Positions 1 to 10,535 of a stretch of 64,000 nt of DNA are shown piece after piece (the first letter of the stretch is position 1; each line of letters starts with the position of its first letter). The stretch covers positions 7,050,263-7,114,262 of the forward strand of contig JALIGW010000031.1 in the NCBI GenBank assembly GCA_023053685.1, given 5' to 3'. A program made the translations under genes and the position numbers. The stretch is from Diadophis punctatus similis. Taxonomy: Eukaryota > Chordata > Lepidosauria > Squamata > Dipsadidae. Below the pieces are notes generated by a model. That model saw only the letters and a list, made by a program, of their open reading frames with translations. It did not search any database and had not been told where the DNA came from.

Positions 1-317
1 GATGCAGAATAGAAAAGGTTTATTCACACAGGGTGTGAGCCCAAAAGTTACACTGTTAGCACATCCTACTACTTCTTTTCCTTGTTTCTCATAGTAGCAA
101 TCACAGGAAAATACGTGTGAAGCAATATGGCTGCTTTGGAGGGTAACTGGAGCAATAGAAACCCCATTCCTTTTCATATGTATGGTGCATCTGATGCATG
201 TTTGATCATGCCCCCCCCAACATTGACATTCTTGACCTACTTCTCCAAGATGACCCAAACCAGAAACAACCATTCCATACCTCATACTTTTTTGAGTCCT
301 AGGCACCACAACTTAAG

Positions 318-562
318 AATAGCAATAGCAATAGCACTTAGACTTATATACTGCTTCATAGTGCTTTACAGCCCTCTCTAAGCGGTTTACAGAGTTCAGC
401 ATATTGCTCCCAACAATCTGGGTCCTCATTTTACCGACCTCAGAAGGATGGAAGGCTGAGTCAACCTTGAGCTGGTGATATTTGAACAGCTGAACTGCTG
501 AACTAACAGTCAGCAGAAGTAGCCTGCAGTACTGCACTTTAATCACTGTACCACCTCGGCTC
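318..562 (-). repeat. Sauria-type tRNA-derived SINE with Bov-B-like 3' tail
   Basis: Read on the minus strand this begins with the GAGCCGAGGTGG head, which contains the tRNA-like A box. It continues through the conserved GACTCAGCCTTCCATCCTTC body and ends in the GTGCTATTGCTATT tail. The same unit recurs at 10299-10535, 23648-23890 and 35604-35823, so it is a dispersed family. The tail resembles the 3' end of Bov-B (RTE) LINEs, which are thought to mobilise such SINEs. It encodes no protein; short frames through it are chance. Confidence 0.85.
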
Positions 563-1138
563 AGAAGGATTCACAAATTCCAGGAAGGGCAGCAAAAATG
601 CTCAGGAGATTAAAAACTGTCATATGAAAAAAAGATTGAAGGGGCTGAGTTTTTTTGCCTTGTGAAAAGTAGGAATATGGACATTTTATTATAGTCTGAA
701 ACTAAGAGTTGAAAGCAAGTGTACTTTAAATCATTGGAAGAAGAAGTCAGAGAATGTTCATTCTTTGTATATATTTGTTTTTTCCTTTCTTTTTCTTTAT
801 GGTATGTCACACTGCCATCCTTATTTCTTTTACTCTTTATTGTTTATCTTGATTGTTAGTTTATGTTGTTTTGTATGTGCATTTGCTTTTTAAAATGTAA
901 TAAGGTTATTTGAAATGGGAGTTGCTCAAATCCAACATTTCAAATGGAGCTTACCGCTAAAGTTTGTGCTAAATTTGAATTTTGGGGCTTTTTTTTTCTT
1001 TTTCTTTTTTCTTTTTACTTTTTCATATAAAATTTTAGTCATTATAAATTTTTGAGAAAAGTTCTTTTCTGTAGATAAAACTTTACAGGGAAAATGAAAA
1101 ATATTATGGTGTATATTAAACTGAAAGCAAAGCAATTA
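563..1138. other. AT-rich unique sequence, no feature seen
   Basis: This is AT-rich DNA with homopolymer runs, notably a T-rich run near 990-1020. I see no open frame with recognisable content and no repeat boundary before the Tc1 element. Confidence 0.5.
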
Positions 1139-2696
1139 CAGTGCATTCAGAAAGTATTCACACACTTTTATCAATTTTGTTATGCTGCAGCCTGATTCTA
1201 CAGTTGTTGAAATTCATTTTTTCCCTCATTAATCTATATTCAGTACCCCATAATGACAAAGTGAAAACAGAATTTTAGAAATGCCTGTAAATGTATTAAA
1301 AAGAAAAAACTGAAATATCACATTGGTGTAAGTATTTGGACCCTTTGCAACAACACTTGAAATTTAGCTCCAGTGCCTCCCATTTCTCTGGATCATTGCT
1401 GACATGTTTCTACATCTTGATTGGAGCTGATCTGTGGTAAATTAAATTGATTGGGCATGATTTGGAAAGTCACTCACTTCTCTATAGAAGGCATCACAGC
1501 TGACAATGCATATTGTAGCAGAGCAAAAGCCACGGGGTTTAAGGAACTGCCTGCAGAGCTCAGAGACAGGATTATTGCAAGGCACAGATCTTGGGAAGGC
1601 TACAATAAAATTTCTGCTGCACTGAAGCCTCCATAATTCTCAAATGGAAGAAATTTGGCACAACCAGGACTCTTCCAAGAGCTGGTCACCTGGTCAAACT
1701 GAGCAATCGGAGAAGAAGGGTCTTAGTAAGAGAGGTGACCAAGAACCCAATGGTCACTCTGATTGAGCTCCAGAGATCCGGTGTGGAGATGGGACTGAGT
1801 TCCAGAAGGACAACCATCACTGCAGCCCTCCACCGATCTGGGCTTTATGACAGAGTGACTAGACAAAAGCCTCTCCTCAGTGCAAAACACATAAAAGACT
1901 GCTTGCAGTTTGCAAAAAAACCACCCGAAGGACTCTCAGACTGTGGTGAACAAGATTCTCTGGTCTGATGAAACCAAGGTTGAACTGTTTGGCCTAAATT
2001 CTAAATGTTATGTCTGGCACCGTTCATCACCTGCCCCATATCATTCCAACAGTGAAGCATAGTGGTGGCAGCATTATGCTGTGGAGGTGTTTTTCAGCAG
2101 TAGGGATTGAGAGACTGGTCAGATTGTGTGAAAGCTGAATGGAGCAAAGTACAGGGATATCCTCGGTGAAAATCTGTTCTACAGCACTGAGGACCTCAGA
2201 CTGGGCCGAAGGTTCCCTTTTCAACATGTCAATGATTCTAAGCACACAGCTGTGAATGTCCTAGAGTAGCCCAGCCAGAGCGCTGACTTGAACCCTATTG
2301 AACATCTCTGAAGGGACCTGAAAATGGCTATCCACTGACAGTCACCATCCAATCTGACTGAGTTTGAGAGGATTTGCAAGGAAGAATGGCAGAAAGTCCC
2401 CCAATCCAGGCTTTTTCATGTCATACTCAAAAAGACTTGAGGCTGTATTTGCTGCCAAAGGTGCTTCGAAGAAGTACTGAGTGAAGGGTTTGAATACTTA
2501 TGCCAATGTGATATTTCAGTTTTTTCTTTTTAATACATTTACAGGCATTTCTAAAATTCTGTTTTCACTTTGTCATTATGGGGTACTGAGTGTAAATTAA
2601 TGAGGGAAAAAATGAATTTCAACAACTGTAGAATCAGGCTGCAACATAACAAAATTGACAAAAAGAAGGAGCTCTGAATACTTTCTGAATGCAATA
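1139..2696 (+). mobile_element. Tc1/mariner DNA transposon with about 205-bp inverted repeats
   Basis: The ends are long inverted repeats, 1139-1343 and about 2487-2696. The left terminus reads CAGTGCATTCAGAAAGTATT and the right terminus is its complement. The element lies next to TA on both sides (1137-1138 and 2697-2698), as expected for Tc1/mariner. Its 1.56-kb length fits the IR/DR-type Tc1 group. The last three bases on the right (ATA instead of the expected CTG) are mutated. A decayed transposase lies between the repeats. The copy is old and immobile. Confidence 0.9.
1451..2480 (+). pseudogene. Decayed Tc1-family transposase
   Basis: The plus-strand frames contain pieces of a Tc1 transposase in the right order. 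An N-terminal helix-turn-helix region at 1451-1636 contains KELPAELRDRIIARHRSWEG. A second DNA-binding part at 1735-1968 contains VTLIELQRSG and RRTTITAALHRSGL. Catalytic-core remnants follow: FSDETKVELFG near 1967 and a changed SADLNPIEHL (usually SPDLNPIE) near 2282. Stops and frame changes fall between the pieces, for example after 1636, at 1968 and near 2060, so no functional enzyme can be made. The catalytic D in SDE and the DLNPIE block are still visible. Position between the inverted repeats confirms ownership. Confidence 0.88.
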
Positions 2697-4559
2697 TATA
2701 TGGTGGTGGGAAAGCCTAGTTTCATTGAAGTCAAAGATATTCTTAGTAATGTCTGATTTTTTACAATCAATATATTTGCTTAGAAGATATAAAGTAGGCT
2801 ACTTTATAGTTGCTTTCATAATTTATATGCTATTAATAACAATAAGTTTTTTTCATACATATATTTTTAAAATGTTGTAATGTATAGAGAATTGCATTGT
2901 TTTAATGTCAACCCTGGCATTTTGTCTTATATACTATCAAGGAAGAAGTATAAGTTGCAATGTCTGAACAAGTTTAAAGAGTACTTTTGTTTAAATAAAA
3001 CATTAGCAAATAGGTAAATGTCCCCAGTAATACTGACTTTAATCTGAATATCAGTTTAAAGTTCAGCTTTGAGCTTTGAGGTTTGATAAGCTCTTTCAGC
3101 AACAGTATATGAAAAACCAATGTCTGCCTGAGCCTTGCGATTTAGGAGTCTGTCTTTCTTGTCTTCTGTTTGAGAAAGTGATGGTGAATGGAAAGTTTGT
3201 GGCGTGCCCGAAATGTGAAGCAGACATGAAAGGTAGAGCAGTGTGCAAGCTGTGGCAGGGAGGGTTATTGAGAGTCTGTTCACAGCTCAGTCTGCCAATC
3301 CAAGTGCTGGCGGCCTTGGCCTTGACTCTTGGAGAAAGCTGCTTGGCATTCTTTGCCCTTGGTTTAAAAAAGAAAGCTAAACATTTAATTTCCTGTAATA
3401 AACTGAAATGATGTGCTTTGATGTTAGCTGCCTTATTTATAATATTTTAAGGAAAATAAACATGATAGTTGGAAATTAAAGTATTGGAAAGAAATCTGCC
3501 TTTCTTTATGTAATATCCTTGCTTTGAAAAAGCTGTCCTTTCTGAAATAGCTTTAGGTTTTCATTTAATAGATGTGATTTATCTATTTGTTTGCTTATTA
3601 GAACCAGGTATCATTTTTCAAACATCCTCAATGGCTAGATTAAAATACTTTTACTGCAACCCCCCCCCCCACTACCATCCTTTGGTTCACGACTTGTGAT
3701 ATTGGAATGTTTCCGCTTTGTGTGCCTGTGTGTGTGAACAGGTCTGGTTTGAATTCCATCTCTGAAAGTGAGAGTGGGATAGATGCTCAAGGCCCACAGA
3801 AGGAAGGAAGACAATCAGGAAGTGATAGGGAAATATTTTGTCAACAAGGATATTTAGACTTTTCTCAAGCAGTGGTACTGCTATTCCTAAGAAGAAGCAA
3901 ACAAGATTCATAAGTGAGAGACAGAAAGACAGGCACCCCTACTAACCGGAAATGCTAAGGAAGCATCTTCTGTACTGTTTCTGTTAATGAAAGCTGTGGA
4001 GAGAAGAACAGAAATAGTTTATCCATTCTTTTTCCTCTTCTCTTTCAACTGAGTCTTCAGCAGCTTCCAATGAGACTCCGGAAGCAATATAATTACTCAT
4101 AGTGCGCAGCCCCACCACTCCTCCCTTCTGCCCTGTGGGATTTAATAGTACACTCTATTTGTACATGTTGATCTTCATATAGTTACTGGGATTTACTACA
4201 GCTATGGTGAAAGTAACCTATAATTTCTTCATAGACTTACATATTATTTGCAAATTAACATCTCTCCTTTCATTTCTCTCCTAATGTAAGCTATTAATGT
4301 ATCTTCCCCCAGGTGGTCTAGCTCGACTTCCCCTCATATAAATTCCAAATGTATACATTGGGCAGTTGAAATAGGGAGACAGAATTAATATGGCATACCA
4401 CAATATGAGCGGGCACAGTTTTTTTCTACTACTTGTAAATAATTTTCTATTTTCAGGAAATCATGAGACCTATGAACATTTGTTACAGTACTTAAGTTGG
4501 CTTTTCTCTTTCTTATCTTCCTTCCCACACTTGTGATTTGTAGAGTTTCATGTCATTTC
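2697..4559. other. Unique AT-rich sequence with a poly-C tract
   Basis: No gene or repeat is recognised. There is a C homopolymer at about 3661-3670. An open frame at 3076-3411 has a few cysteines but no recognisable domain; it is treated as chance. Confidence 0.45.
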
Positions 4560-4770
4560 ATCTTGAGAAAGTGGTCAGTGAGTTAAAGTCCTACCTTAGC
4601 CATGAAAACTAGCTGGGTGAGTTTAGGCCAATCACTCAAACGCAGGTCAACCCATCTCATGGGATTGTTGTTTTGGGGAAAATAGGAGGAGGTAGGTGTG
4701 CTATGTCCTCCGCCTTGAGTTATTTGTAAAAATATTTTGAGAGTAATTTAAATGATAATTAGATCTTGCT
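4560..4770 (+). repeat. tRNA-derived SINE, second squamate family, 5'-eroded
   Basis: The plus strand carries TCCTACCTTAGCCATGAAAA, then GCTGGGTGAGTTTAGGCCAA, and ends in a CCGCCTTGAGTTATTTGTAA tail. The same body is found on the minus strand at 4867-5062, 8790-9023 and 9135-9375. The tRNA-like head is poorly preserved here. It lies just upstream of a TG microsatellite. Confidence 0.65.
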
Positions 4771-4795
4771 AAGCTAAATATATATTAGGAAATAA

Positions 4796-4806
4796 TGTGT
4801 GTGTGT

Positions 4807-4866
<60 letters not shown>
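4796..4866 (+). repeat. (TG)n microsatellite
   Basis: About 70 bp of TG dinucleotides with one C interruption near 4811. It sits between two SINE copies in opposite orientation. Confidence 0.98.
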
Positions 4867-4867
<1 letters not shown>

Positions 4868-5062
4868 CTAGCAAGATTTAAACTCGTCCCTACAGTTTTC
4901 TTGGCAAGATTTCAGGAGTGGTTTGCCCTTCCCTGATTCCTAGGGCTGAGAGAGAGTGATTGGCCCCAGGTCACCCACTGCAATTGTGGCTATGGTTGGA
5001 CACTCATAGTCTCCCAGTTTTTAACCTGATGCCTTAAACACTACACCAAACTGGTTCTGGAA
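4867..5062 (-). repeat. tRNA-derived SINE, second squamate family
   Basis: On the minus strand the head shows an A-box-like TTGGTGTAGTGTTTAAGGC and a degenerate B box. It is followed by GGTGACCTGGGGCCAATCAC and a body variant with CAAACCACTCCTGAAATC. This 3' variant differs from that of 4560-4770 and matches the copy at 9135-9375. Confidence 0.75.
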
Positions 5063-5284
5063 AGAGTAAAATAAGAAAATAAAAATAACAAACGTTATAT
5101 AAATGGTATGCAGGGAAATGGGGGAAGAGCCGTAGCTAGGGCAATGGTCAGATAAGCCTGCAGCAGAAATGCAGATGTGACAAACATCTCAGAAACAACC
5201 CTTTCTAGTTTCTTAGACTGTCAAGGTGTGAGGGGAGAAATGTACTTTTAGACTGCAAGATTGACGTCAGCCTTGCAAGGTAGT

Positions 5285-5400
5285 TCAGACAGATGAACTA
5301 CTTTATTTATTGCATTATCAGATTTATATGACCATCCATCTGGCAAGAAATGACTGTGGGTGACAAACAGTAAAAATTAAAGAAATAAAACAATAACCAT
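5285..5400 (-). repeat. Probable CR1-like LINE 3' end fragment
   Basis: The stretch TTTATTTATTGCATTATCAG followed by ATGACCATCCATCTGGCAAG resembles the reversed 3' UTR and tail of CR1-like LINEs, as also seen at 11770-11860 and 27595-27700. No coding part remains. The rest of 5063-5513 shows nothing recognisable. Confidence 0.35.
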
Positions 5401-5584
5401 GTCAAACACAGTCATATTACAACATTAAAAAAACCCAATATTCATAGTTTAAAATAAAAAAATCCCACAAGAATTAGCTCAGTAAGGGATTTTTGATTGA
5501 GAGAGCATATTCCATAAAGCGTAAAGTGACCAGATTTTTTTTTAAGCGGGACGGGGGGGCGGGCCCGCCTCGGCGCCATTTGAA

Positions 5585-5634
5585 TTTTGCCCTCTGCGCA
5601 TGTGCAGAACGCTGCGCATGCGCAGAGGGCAAAA
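5585..5634. repeat. 50-bp GC-rich palindrome conserved between two hAT elements
   Basis: TTTTGCCCTCTGCGCATG and its complement face each other across a short loop. The same 50-bp palindrome, with a few changes, is at 52767-52816, again close to the AGATTTTTTT-type terminus. It is therefore a conserved subterminal feature of the family, possibly a transposase or host-factor binding structure (inference). Confidence 0.8.
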
Positions 5635-5745
5635 GTCAAGAGCTGAGTACGGGGCACGGGGCGGGGCAGGCAGGACGGGGTGCCGGGTTGCAGGCCGGCA
5701 GCGGCGGAGGGTCGCTTGAACTCGCTTCCCGCCGCGGACCCCGTT

Positions 5746-6042
5746 CACGCGCGGCGGCGGCAGCAAGCCGGGAGCGCTCGCCTGGAATTGGAATCAGCGA
5801 GCAGCTGGGCATCGGGGCTCTTCCCCTGCCTTCTCCATCCTCCAGGGTCGCCACTGCGGGGGTTCCGTCTCTCCGGTGGTGCCTGCGTTGGAAGGGAAGG
5901 GGGGGAAAGAAAGGCAGCCTGCGGGGCTTGGCACGGCTGGGAGTTGCGAGGCGGCGTAGCAACCGGGCTGTTCCTCCGGGTGTGCTAAAGTGCTCGAGTT
6001 TTTTCTCTCTCACACACACATGCACAACCTTCCAACGACCGG
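5746..6042 (+). repeat. Left arm of long inverted repeat in hAT element
   Basis: This is complementary to 6071-6373 over about 297 bp with few mismatches. The two arms are separated by a 28-bp loop. A transcript through it would fold into a long hairpin. Confidence 0.85.
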
Positions 6043-6070
6043 GAAGTCGTGCTGGGAGATCCAGTCCGAC

Positions 6071-6373
6071 CCGGTCGTTGGAAGGTTGTGCATGTGTGTG
6101 TGAGAGAGAAAAAACTCAAGCACTTTAGCACACCCGGAGGAACAGCCCGGTTGCTACGCCGCCTCGCAACTCCCAGCCGTGCCAAGCCCCGCAGGCTGCC
6201 TTTCTTTCCCCCCCTTCCCTTCCAACGCAGGCACCACCGGAGAGACGGAACCCCCGCAGTGGCGACCCTGGAGGATGGAGAAGGCGGGGGAAGAGCCCCG
6301 ATGCCCAGCTGCTCGCTGATTCCAATTCCAGGCGAGCGCTCCCGGCTTGCTGCTGTCGCCGCCGCCGCTCACC
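6071..6373 (-). repeat. Right arm of long inverted repeat in hAT element
   Basis: Partner of 5746-6042. The innermost part pairs the (CA)n-containing run before 6042 with the (TG)n-containing run after 6071. The outer end differs by small indels in a GCC repeat. Confidence 0.85.
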
Positions 6374-6374
6374 C

Positions 6375-6425
6375 TTCAACAGCCAATCAGCGTGGGGCGC
6401 CGACAGCAGCGACGTCATCTCTCCG
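6375..6425 (+). promoter_or_regulatory. Promoter-like patch (CCAAT box, CRE-like site) inside hAT element
   Basis: Within about 45 bp there is a CCAAT box (AGCCAATCAG, near 6380) and a CRE-like GCGACGTCAT (near 6409) in CpG-rich DNA. This arrangement is typical of housekeeping promoters. It may be captured host promoter DNA, but no gene identity is visible and promoter activity is only inferred. Confidence 0.35.
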
Positions 6426-6702
6426 CGCCCGCCTTGCAGAGAGAAAGGCATGGGTGGGTGTTTTAAGGTGACCATATGTCCCGATTTTGAGAGGGCCTGC
6501 TGCTGCTGCTGCTGCCCCTGCGGCTGGGCCCAACCTGGCCGTCCTCGAGTGCCTGCAGGCCGATTTTTTGAAAGAATGCCCTAGTCGGGCATTGTTTTAA
6601 AAAATCGGGACTTTTTAAGAGGGCGGGCGGGACGCGGGACAAATGATTAAAAAGCGGGTCTGTCCTGCCAAAATCGGGACGTCTGGTCACCTTAATAAAG
6701 CG

Positions 6703-8555
6703 GGCCCTATGGCAGAAAAGATCTCGGGCTCACCAAGCATAGTTCCCTGACAGACCGGACTCACATAATTCTACTTTATTGCAAGGTTGCATTAACAGAA
6801 TCTTGCAAGTCTGAATGTACATTTCTCTCCATTCAAGAGATGGCTGGCTGTAGAATTCTAGAAGTTGAAGTCCAAATGTCTTAAAGTTGTCAAGGTTCAG
6901 AAACACTGTAGTAGAGTAAATAGATAAAGTTCCTGCATGTTAGTTTTCTTAAGAAATAGAAGTACACTTTTCAGATGAATTTATATATGGATGGAAGGTG
7001 TGAACATGGGTCTCTCTGAGCTCTCAACCGCTACATATTAATGGACAAAATCACAAAATCTGTATGTGTACAGTTTGTGGAGGATTTATGTAGTGTAAGA
7101 GAAATGTATTGAAAATGGGGCATGTTTTTGCTTCTTTTCTTACACATTCAGCCTCCAAAATTTCTAGTGTGCAAATTGCAGATATTTAGGTGGTGGAACA
7201 TAAACACAGCATCCTCAGACCTCCTTAATATACAATGCTTGACAAAAGAGATGATCCATATGCTATATAGATAGCATAGCTAATAAGTGGCAGCAGGTAC
7301 ATTAATCTGTGCTTCAGATCATACATTTATCAGAGCCTCTCCTTCTGATATTTACAGTGGAAATCTCTGTAGGGAGAGGTTTTTTTGTGTGTGGTCAGCT
7401 CTATGTATTCTGTTTTAGAAAGAACTACATCACAAGTATGTTGCTTCCTGTTTGGTACTCATATATTTCCCTAAACTGTAAAATGCCTGAATAGAACAAT
7501 ACTTGTGAAAATTCTACTTCTGACAACCCAATAGTTTAGTGACATTTCATTTTTAAAAAAATCTCTTTATGTTTTTCAAGTATGGACATCTTTTCTATCC
7601 TTGACATGGCCTCATTTTTTTTAACATAAGCTGCCTTGGATATTCTCAAAATACTTTTTCCTCTCATATCTCCTCACATCAGTCATTCTTTTATCACTAT
7701 TTTGTATGTTTCTCTTGTTAATGGTTTTCTACACTTGTAAGTCAAAATGGATTGTAACTATATAAAGTTAGAGGGCTGTAATTCTTCTATTGATTGTTTT
7801 AAAAACAGAACATTGGTGTGAGTAATTGGACTTTTAAATGTCATTTGCACAAAAGAAAGATAACTTGAAATACTTGCTTCATGTTCATGTTCAGTTCATG
7901 CTTCATGTTTCTTGCCATATATCTCTATGATAGACTCTATGAAGATAAACTTTTTAAAAATATTTGGGATTTTTAAAATGTAGGATTAAAACTTAACTAG
8001 ATATCTCTGAATGGTTCATGTCAGCTCATCTCACAGCATTAAGGCATGGTTATTTTATTTGTGTCCCAATTCTGCTTGATCACATTAATCTCTTCTAACT
8101 CATCTCTGTGGGTCTTATTTTCATTTTTGGATTCTAAACTTCTCGGAGGTAAAGACTGGAGTGTTTGTTTCTTATAAAATCCTGTAAATTATCAAGGATA
8201 AGGGCAACAGATGAAGAATAATAATAGTCTGTCTACTAATGTAGGTTTATATTAATGGACATATTTTTTATTTCCCAAGAAACTAGGGAATAATTTTTCC
8301 CTATAAATTTCAATCCCACAAAATGCAATAGATACATTTCTTTTGTTTCATTAACTTGAGGAATTCTCTAATATATAAGGCAACACATTCTGTGATAAAA
8401 GACTTGCCAAATTAGATGAATTCAATAAGTAGATTTTGATATTAATAATGTTAATATTCACACTATCATAATATTTAATATTGCAAACCATGGTCTTGAA
8501 CTTTAGGATCAGTACTTTCTTTCCAGACCTGCCTCAGTCATTTAAACTTTTTAAT
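6703..8555. other. Unique AT-rich sequence with a hAT fragment
   Basis: At 6838-6912 there is one half of the hairpin-type hAT element also seen complete at 12867-13001 (shared AATTCT.GAAGTTGAAGTCCA core). The remainder shows no gene, RNA or repeat I can name. Confidence 0.5.
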
Positions 8556-8632
8556 CTCAGCAGCTAGACAATTCTGGGAGTTGAAGTTCACATGTCTTAA
8601 AGTTGCTAAGGTTGAGAAACACTTATCCATCT
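8556..8632 (+). mobile_element. Half of a hairpin-type hAT MITE
   Basis: The segment shows ATTCTGGGAGTTGAAGTTCA and a TCTTAAAGTTGCTAAGG end, matching the right half of the palindromic element at 12867-13001. The left half is eroded. Confidence 0.6.
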
Positions 8633-8789
8633 TTGCTAAAACCTGTGGTTGCAAATGTCTATGGAGGTTCTCAGTCATCCAGATCATGATTATCCCAAAG
8701 GTGCTTTCTTTGAAAAGACAACTGGACTTTCTTGTTTTCTATGTTTGCAAATAAAAGTCTCAATTCAATTCTTATCCATCTGTCCATTT

Positions 8790-9023
8790 ATTTATCTATT
8801 TATTTGCATCCCACCTTTATTATTTTTTACAAAAAACTCAAGGCAGCAAACATATCCAACACACTTTCATCCCCTTATTTTCCAACAACAATTCTGTAAG
8901 GTGAGTTGGGTCAGAGAGAGTGACTATCCCAAGGTAACCCAGCTGGCTTTCATGGCTAAGACAGGACACATAGTCTCCCACTTTCTACCCTGGTGTCTTA
9001 ACCACTAGATCAAACTGGCTCTT
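8790..9023 (-). repeat. tRNA-derived SINE, second squamate family
   Basis: On the minus strand the head is CAGTTTGATCTAGTGGTTAA (A-box-like). It continues through AGCTGGGTTACCTTGGGATA and GACCCAACTCACCTTACAGA and ends in a (TAAA)-rich tail at 8790-8815. It is the same 3' variant as the copy at 4560-4770. Confidence 0.75.
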
Positions 9024-9134
9024 ATCTTTTCTTTTATTCTAAATATTATCTCATATTCTTTTCTGTGAAGCATTAGCTTGCTAGAGTGACACAACTCCCA
9101 GTGGAATAGGGAATATGTCTCCTTTGTACATTTT

Positions 9135-9375
9135 TAATTTTTGTGTGTATGTGCATGCATCTTCAAATCACTCTTGACTCCTGGTAACTGTCTGGACAAG
9201 TCCCTGTAGATTTCTTGACAATTTCGTGGAAGTGGTTTGCCACTGTTTCCCTGGCTGAAAGAGAATGACTGGCCCAGGATCACTTAGCTGCCTTTGTATC
9301 TAAGGTGGGACTAGAACTCACCTTCTCCCAGTTTCTGACCTGGTGCCTTAAGCACTACTCCAAACTCGCTCTCAC
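9135..9375 (-). repeat. tRNA-derived SINE, second squamate family, alternative 3' body
   Basis: The minus-strand head GGAGTAGTGCTTAAGGCACC and the TGAGTTCTAGTCCCACC B-box region are well preserved. The body continues with CAAACCACTTCCACGAAATT and GACTTGTCCAGACAGTTACC, the variant shared with 4867-5062. Confidence 0.78.
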
Positions 9376-10298
9376 AGTACCTTGCCTTTTCCATTGATGT
9401 AATTTTCATTAAATTGGTCATTATATTTTTTTCTGTTGTGAGAATTTACCATTGGGGTGGAAGAAATGGGTCCATAGAACCAGGGGTGCTATCTTTTTAT
9501 GTGATTTTAATGTCACATAGAAGATTGTATCTTAACACAGATATAGTAACTTTCTACGTTCAAGAATGTTGATGTAACATATTGTACTTTACTAGAACTA
9601 TAATCTACATGTTCTTCAAAATACTTCAAAAGAGTATTTTATATTCTTATGATGACTAAAATCCTGACCCCATGTCTTGTCTATGAAGCAATAATGTGTA
9701 CAGTAAATATGACTGTTCTAATAATTGGTGTGTGACTCTCAAATGATATTTTTATTATCTTATTTTTATTAAATTTATATGCCACCCATCTTGCACCAAA
9801 TCTTTCTTATTTGCAGCCCAGACAGTTTCCATCTCAGCTATGAAGGTAATGTGAACAATTGGTAATATTCTTAAACATCTTTTCTCAAAGACGGAATAAT
9901 TAAGTTAAATATTTCCAGTTCTATGCCCAGTTCTATGATATTCCTACTAAAGGTGAAACTATTTGTCACTGGGAAACAGTGAAAATCCAAGTTTATTATT
10001 CTGAAGTATGACTTGTTGTTTTTATTCTTTCTTTCTGAAGAGACTGATATCCACTGACATGAATTCTTAGGTAAAAGAACAAATTTGGTGGCGGGGGGGG
10101 GGGAGCACATGTAATCATCCCAGTATTTAAATAGTAAAGTATTATGGGAGAATCAAATTTGTCTTTATAATGTCTGCTGCTCTGAATTCAGTGATAAAAA
10201 AAATCAGAATTTAACCCAGAGAATAGATGCAGAGATTTGCATTACTGCTACAATAGAGATATATTTTTTCATATGACACAGAAACCGTGCATTAAATA
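9376..10298. other. Unique sequence, no feature seen
   Basis: AT-rich, with a short G run at 10093-10103. A TTTATATGCCACCCATC stretch near 9775-9795 may be an old LINE 3' end; otherwise nothing is recognised. Confidence 0.4.
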
Positions 10299-10535
10299 AT
10301 AGCAATAGCACTTAGACTTATATACCGCTTCATAGTGCTTTACAGTCCTCTCTAAGCGGTTTACAGAGTTCAGCATATTGCCCCCAACAATCTGGGTGCT
10401 CATTTTACCCACCTCGGAAGGATGGAAGGCTGAGTCAACCTTGAGCCTAGTGAGATTTGAACAGCTGAACTGCAGATAGCAGTCAGCTGAAGTAGCCTGC
10501 AGTGCTGCACTCTAACCACTGCGTCACCTCGGCTC
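10299..10535 (-). repeat. Sauria-type tRNA-derived SINE
   Basis: A complete minus-strand copy from the GAGCCGAGGTGACGCAGTGG head to the GTGCTATTGCTATT tail. Little decay is seen compared with the copies at 318-562 and 23648-23890. Confidence 0.88.

Larger units (their letters stand above)
5522..6694. mobile_element. Non-autonomous foldback hAT transposon with GC-rich cargo
   Basis: The element is flanked by a perfect 8-bp duplication, ATAAAGCG (5514-5521 and 6695-6702), the hAT signature. It starts TAAAGTGACCAGA and ends TCTGGTCACCTTA. Two more members of this terminal family lie at 32684-33551 and 52117-52882. The interior is GC- and CpG-rich in an AT-rich neighbourhood. It has two arms of about 300 bp in inverted orientation, a short GC hairpin near the left end, and a promoter-like patch near 6375-6425. 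A second copy of the right terminus, TAAGGTGACCATATGTCCCG, occurs inside at about 6466, so the last 229 bp form a small terminal unit of their own. Long open frames across it on both strands are by-products of the GC-rich palindrome. Confidence 0.9.

Noticed and set aside
318..562. A tRNA gene, because of the A/B-box-like head of the SINEs
   Set aside because: The head is degenerate, embedded in a 240-bp repeat present four times in the window, and cannot form a proper tRNA with CCA-adjacent acceptor stem.
3076..3411. 111-codon plus-strand frame with several CxxC-like pairs
   Set aside because: No recognisable domain, no flanking exon or repeat context, and unremarkable composition. Likely chance.
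5493..6475. Long Arg/Pro/Ala-rich frames on both strands
   Set aside because: They lie in the GC-rich inverted arms of a hAT element and mirror each other across the palindrome, so they reflect composition and not coding.
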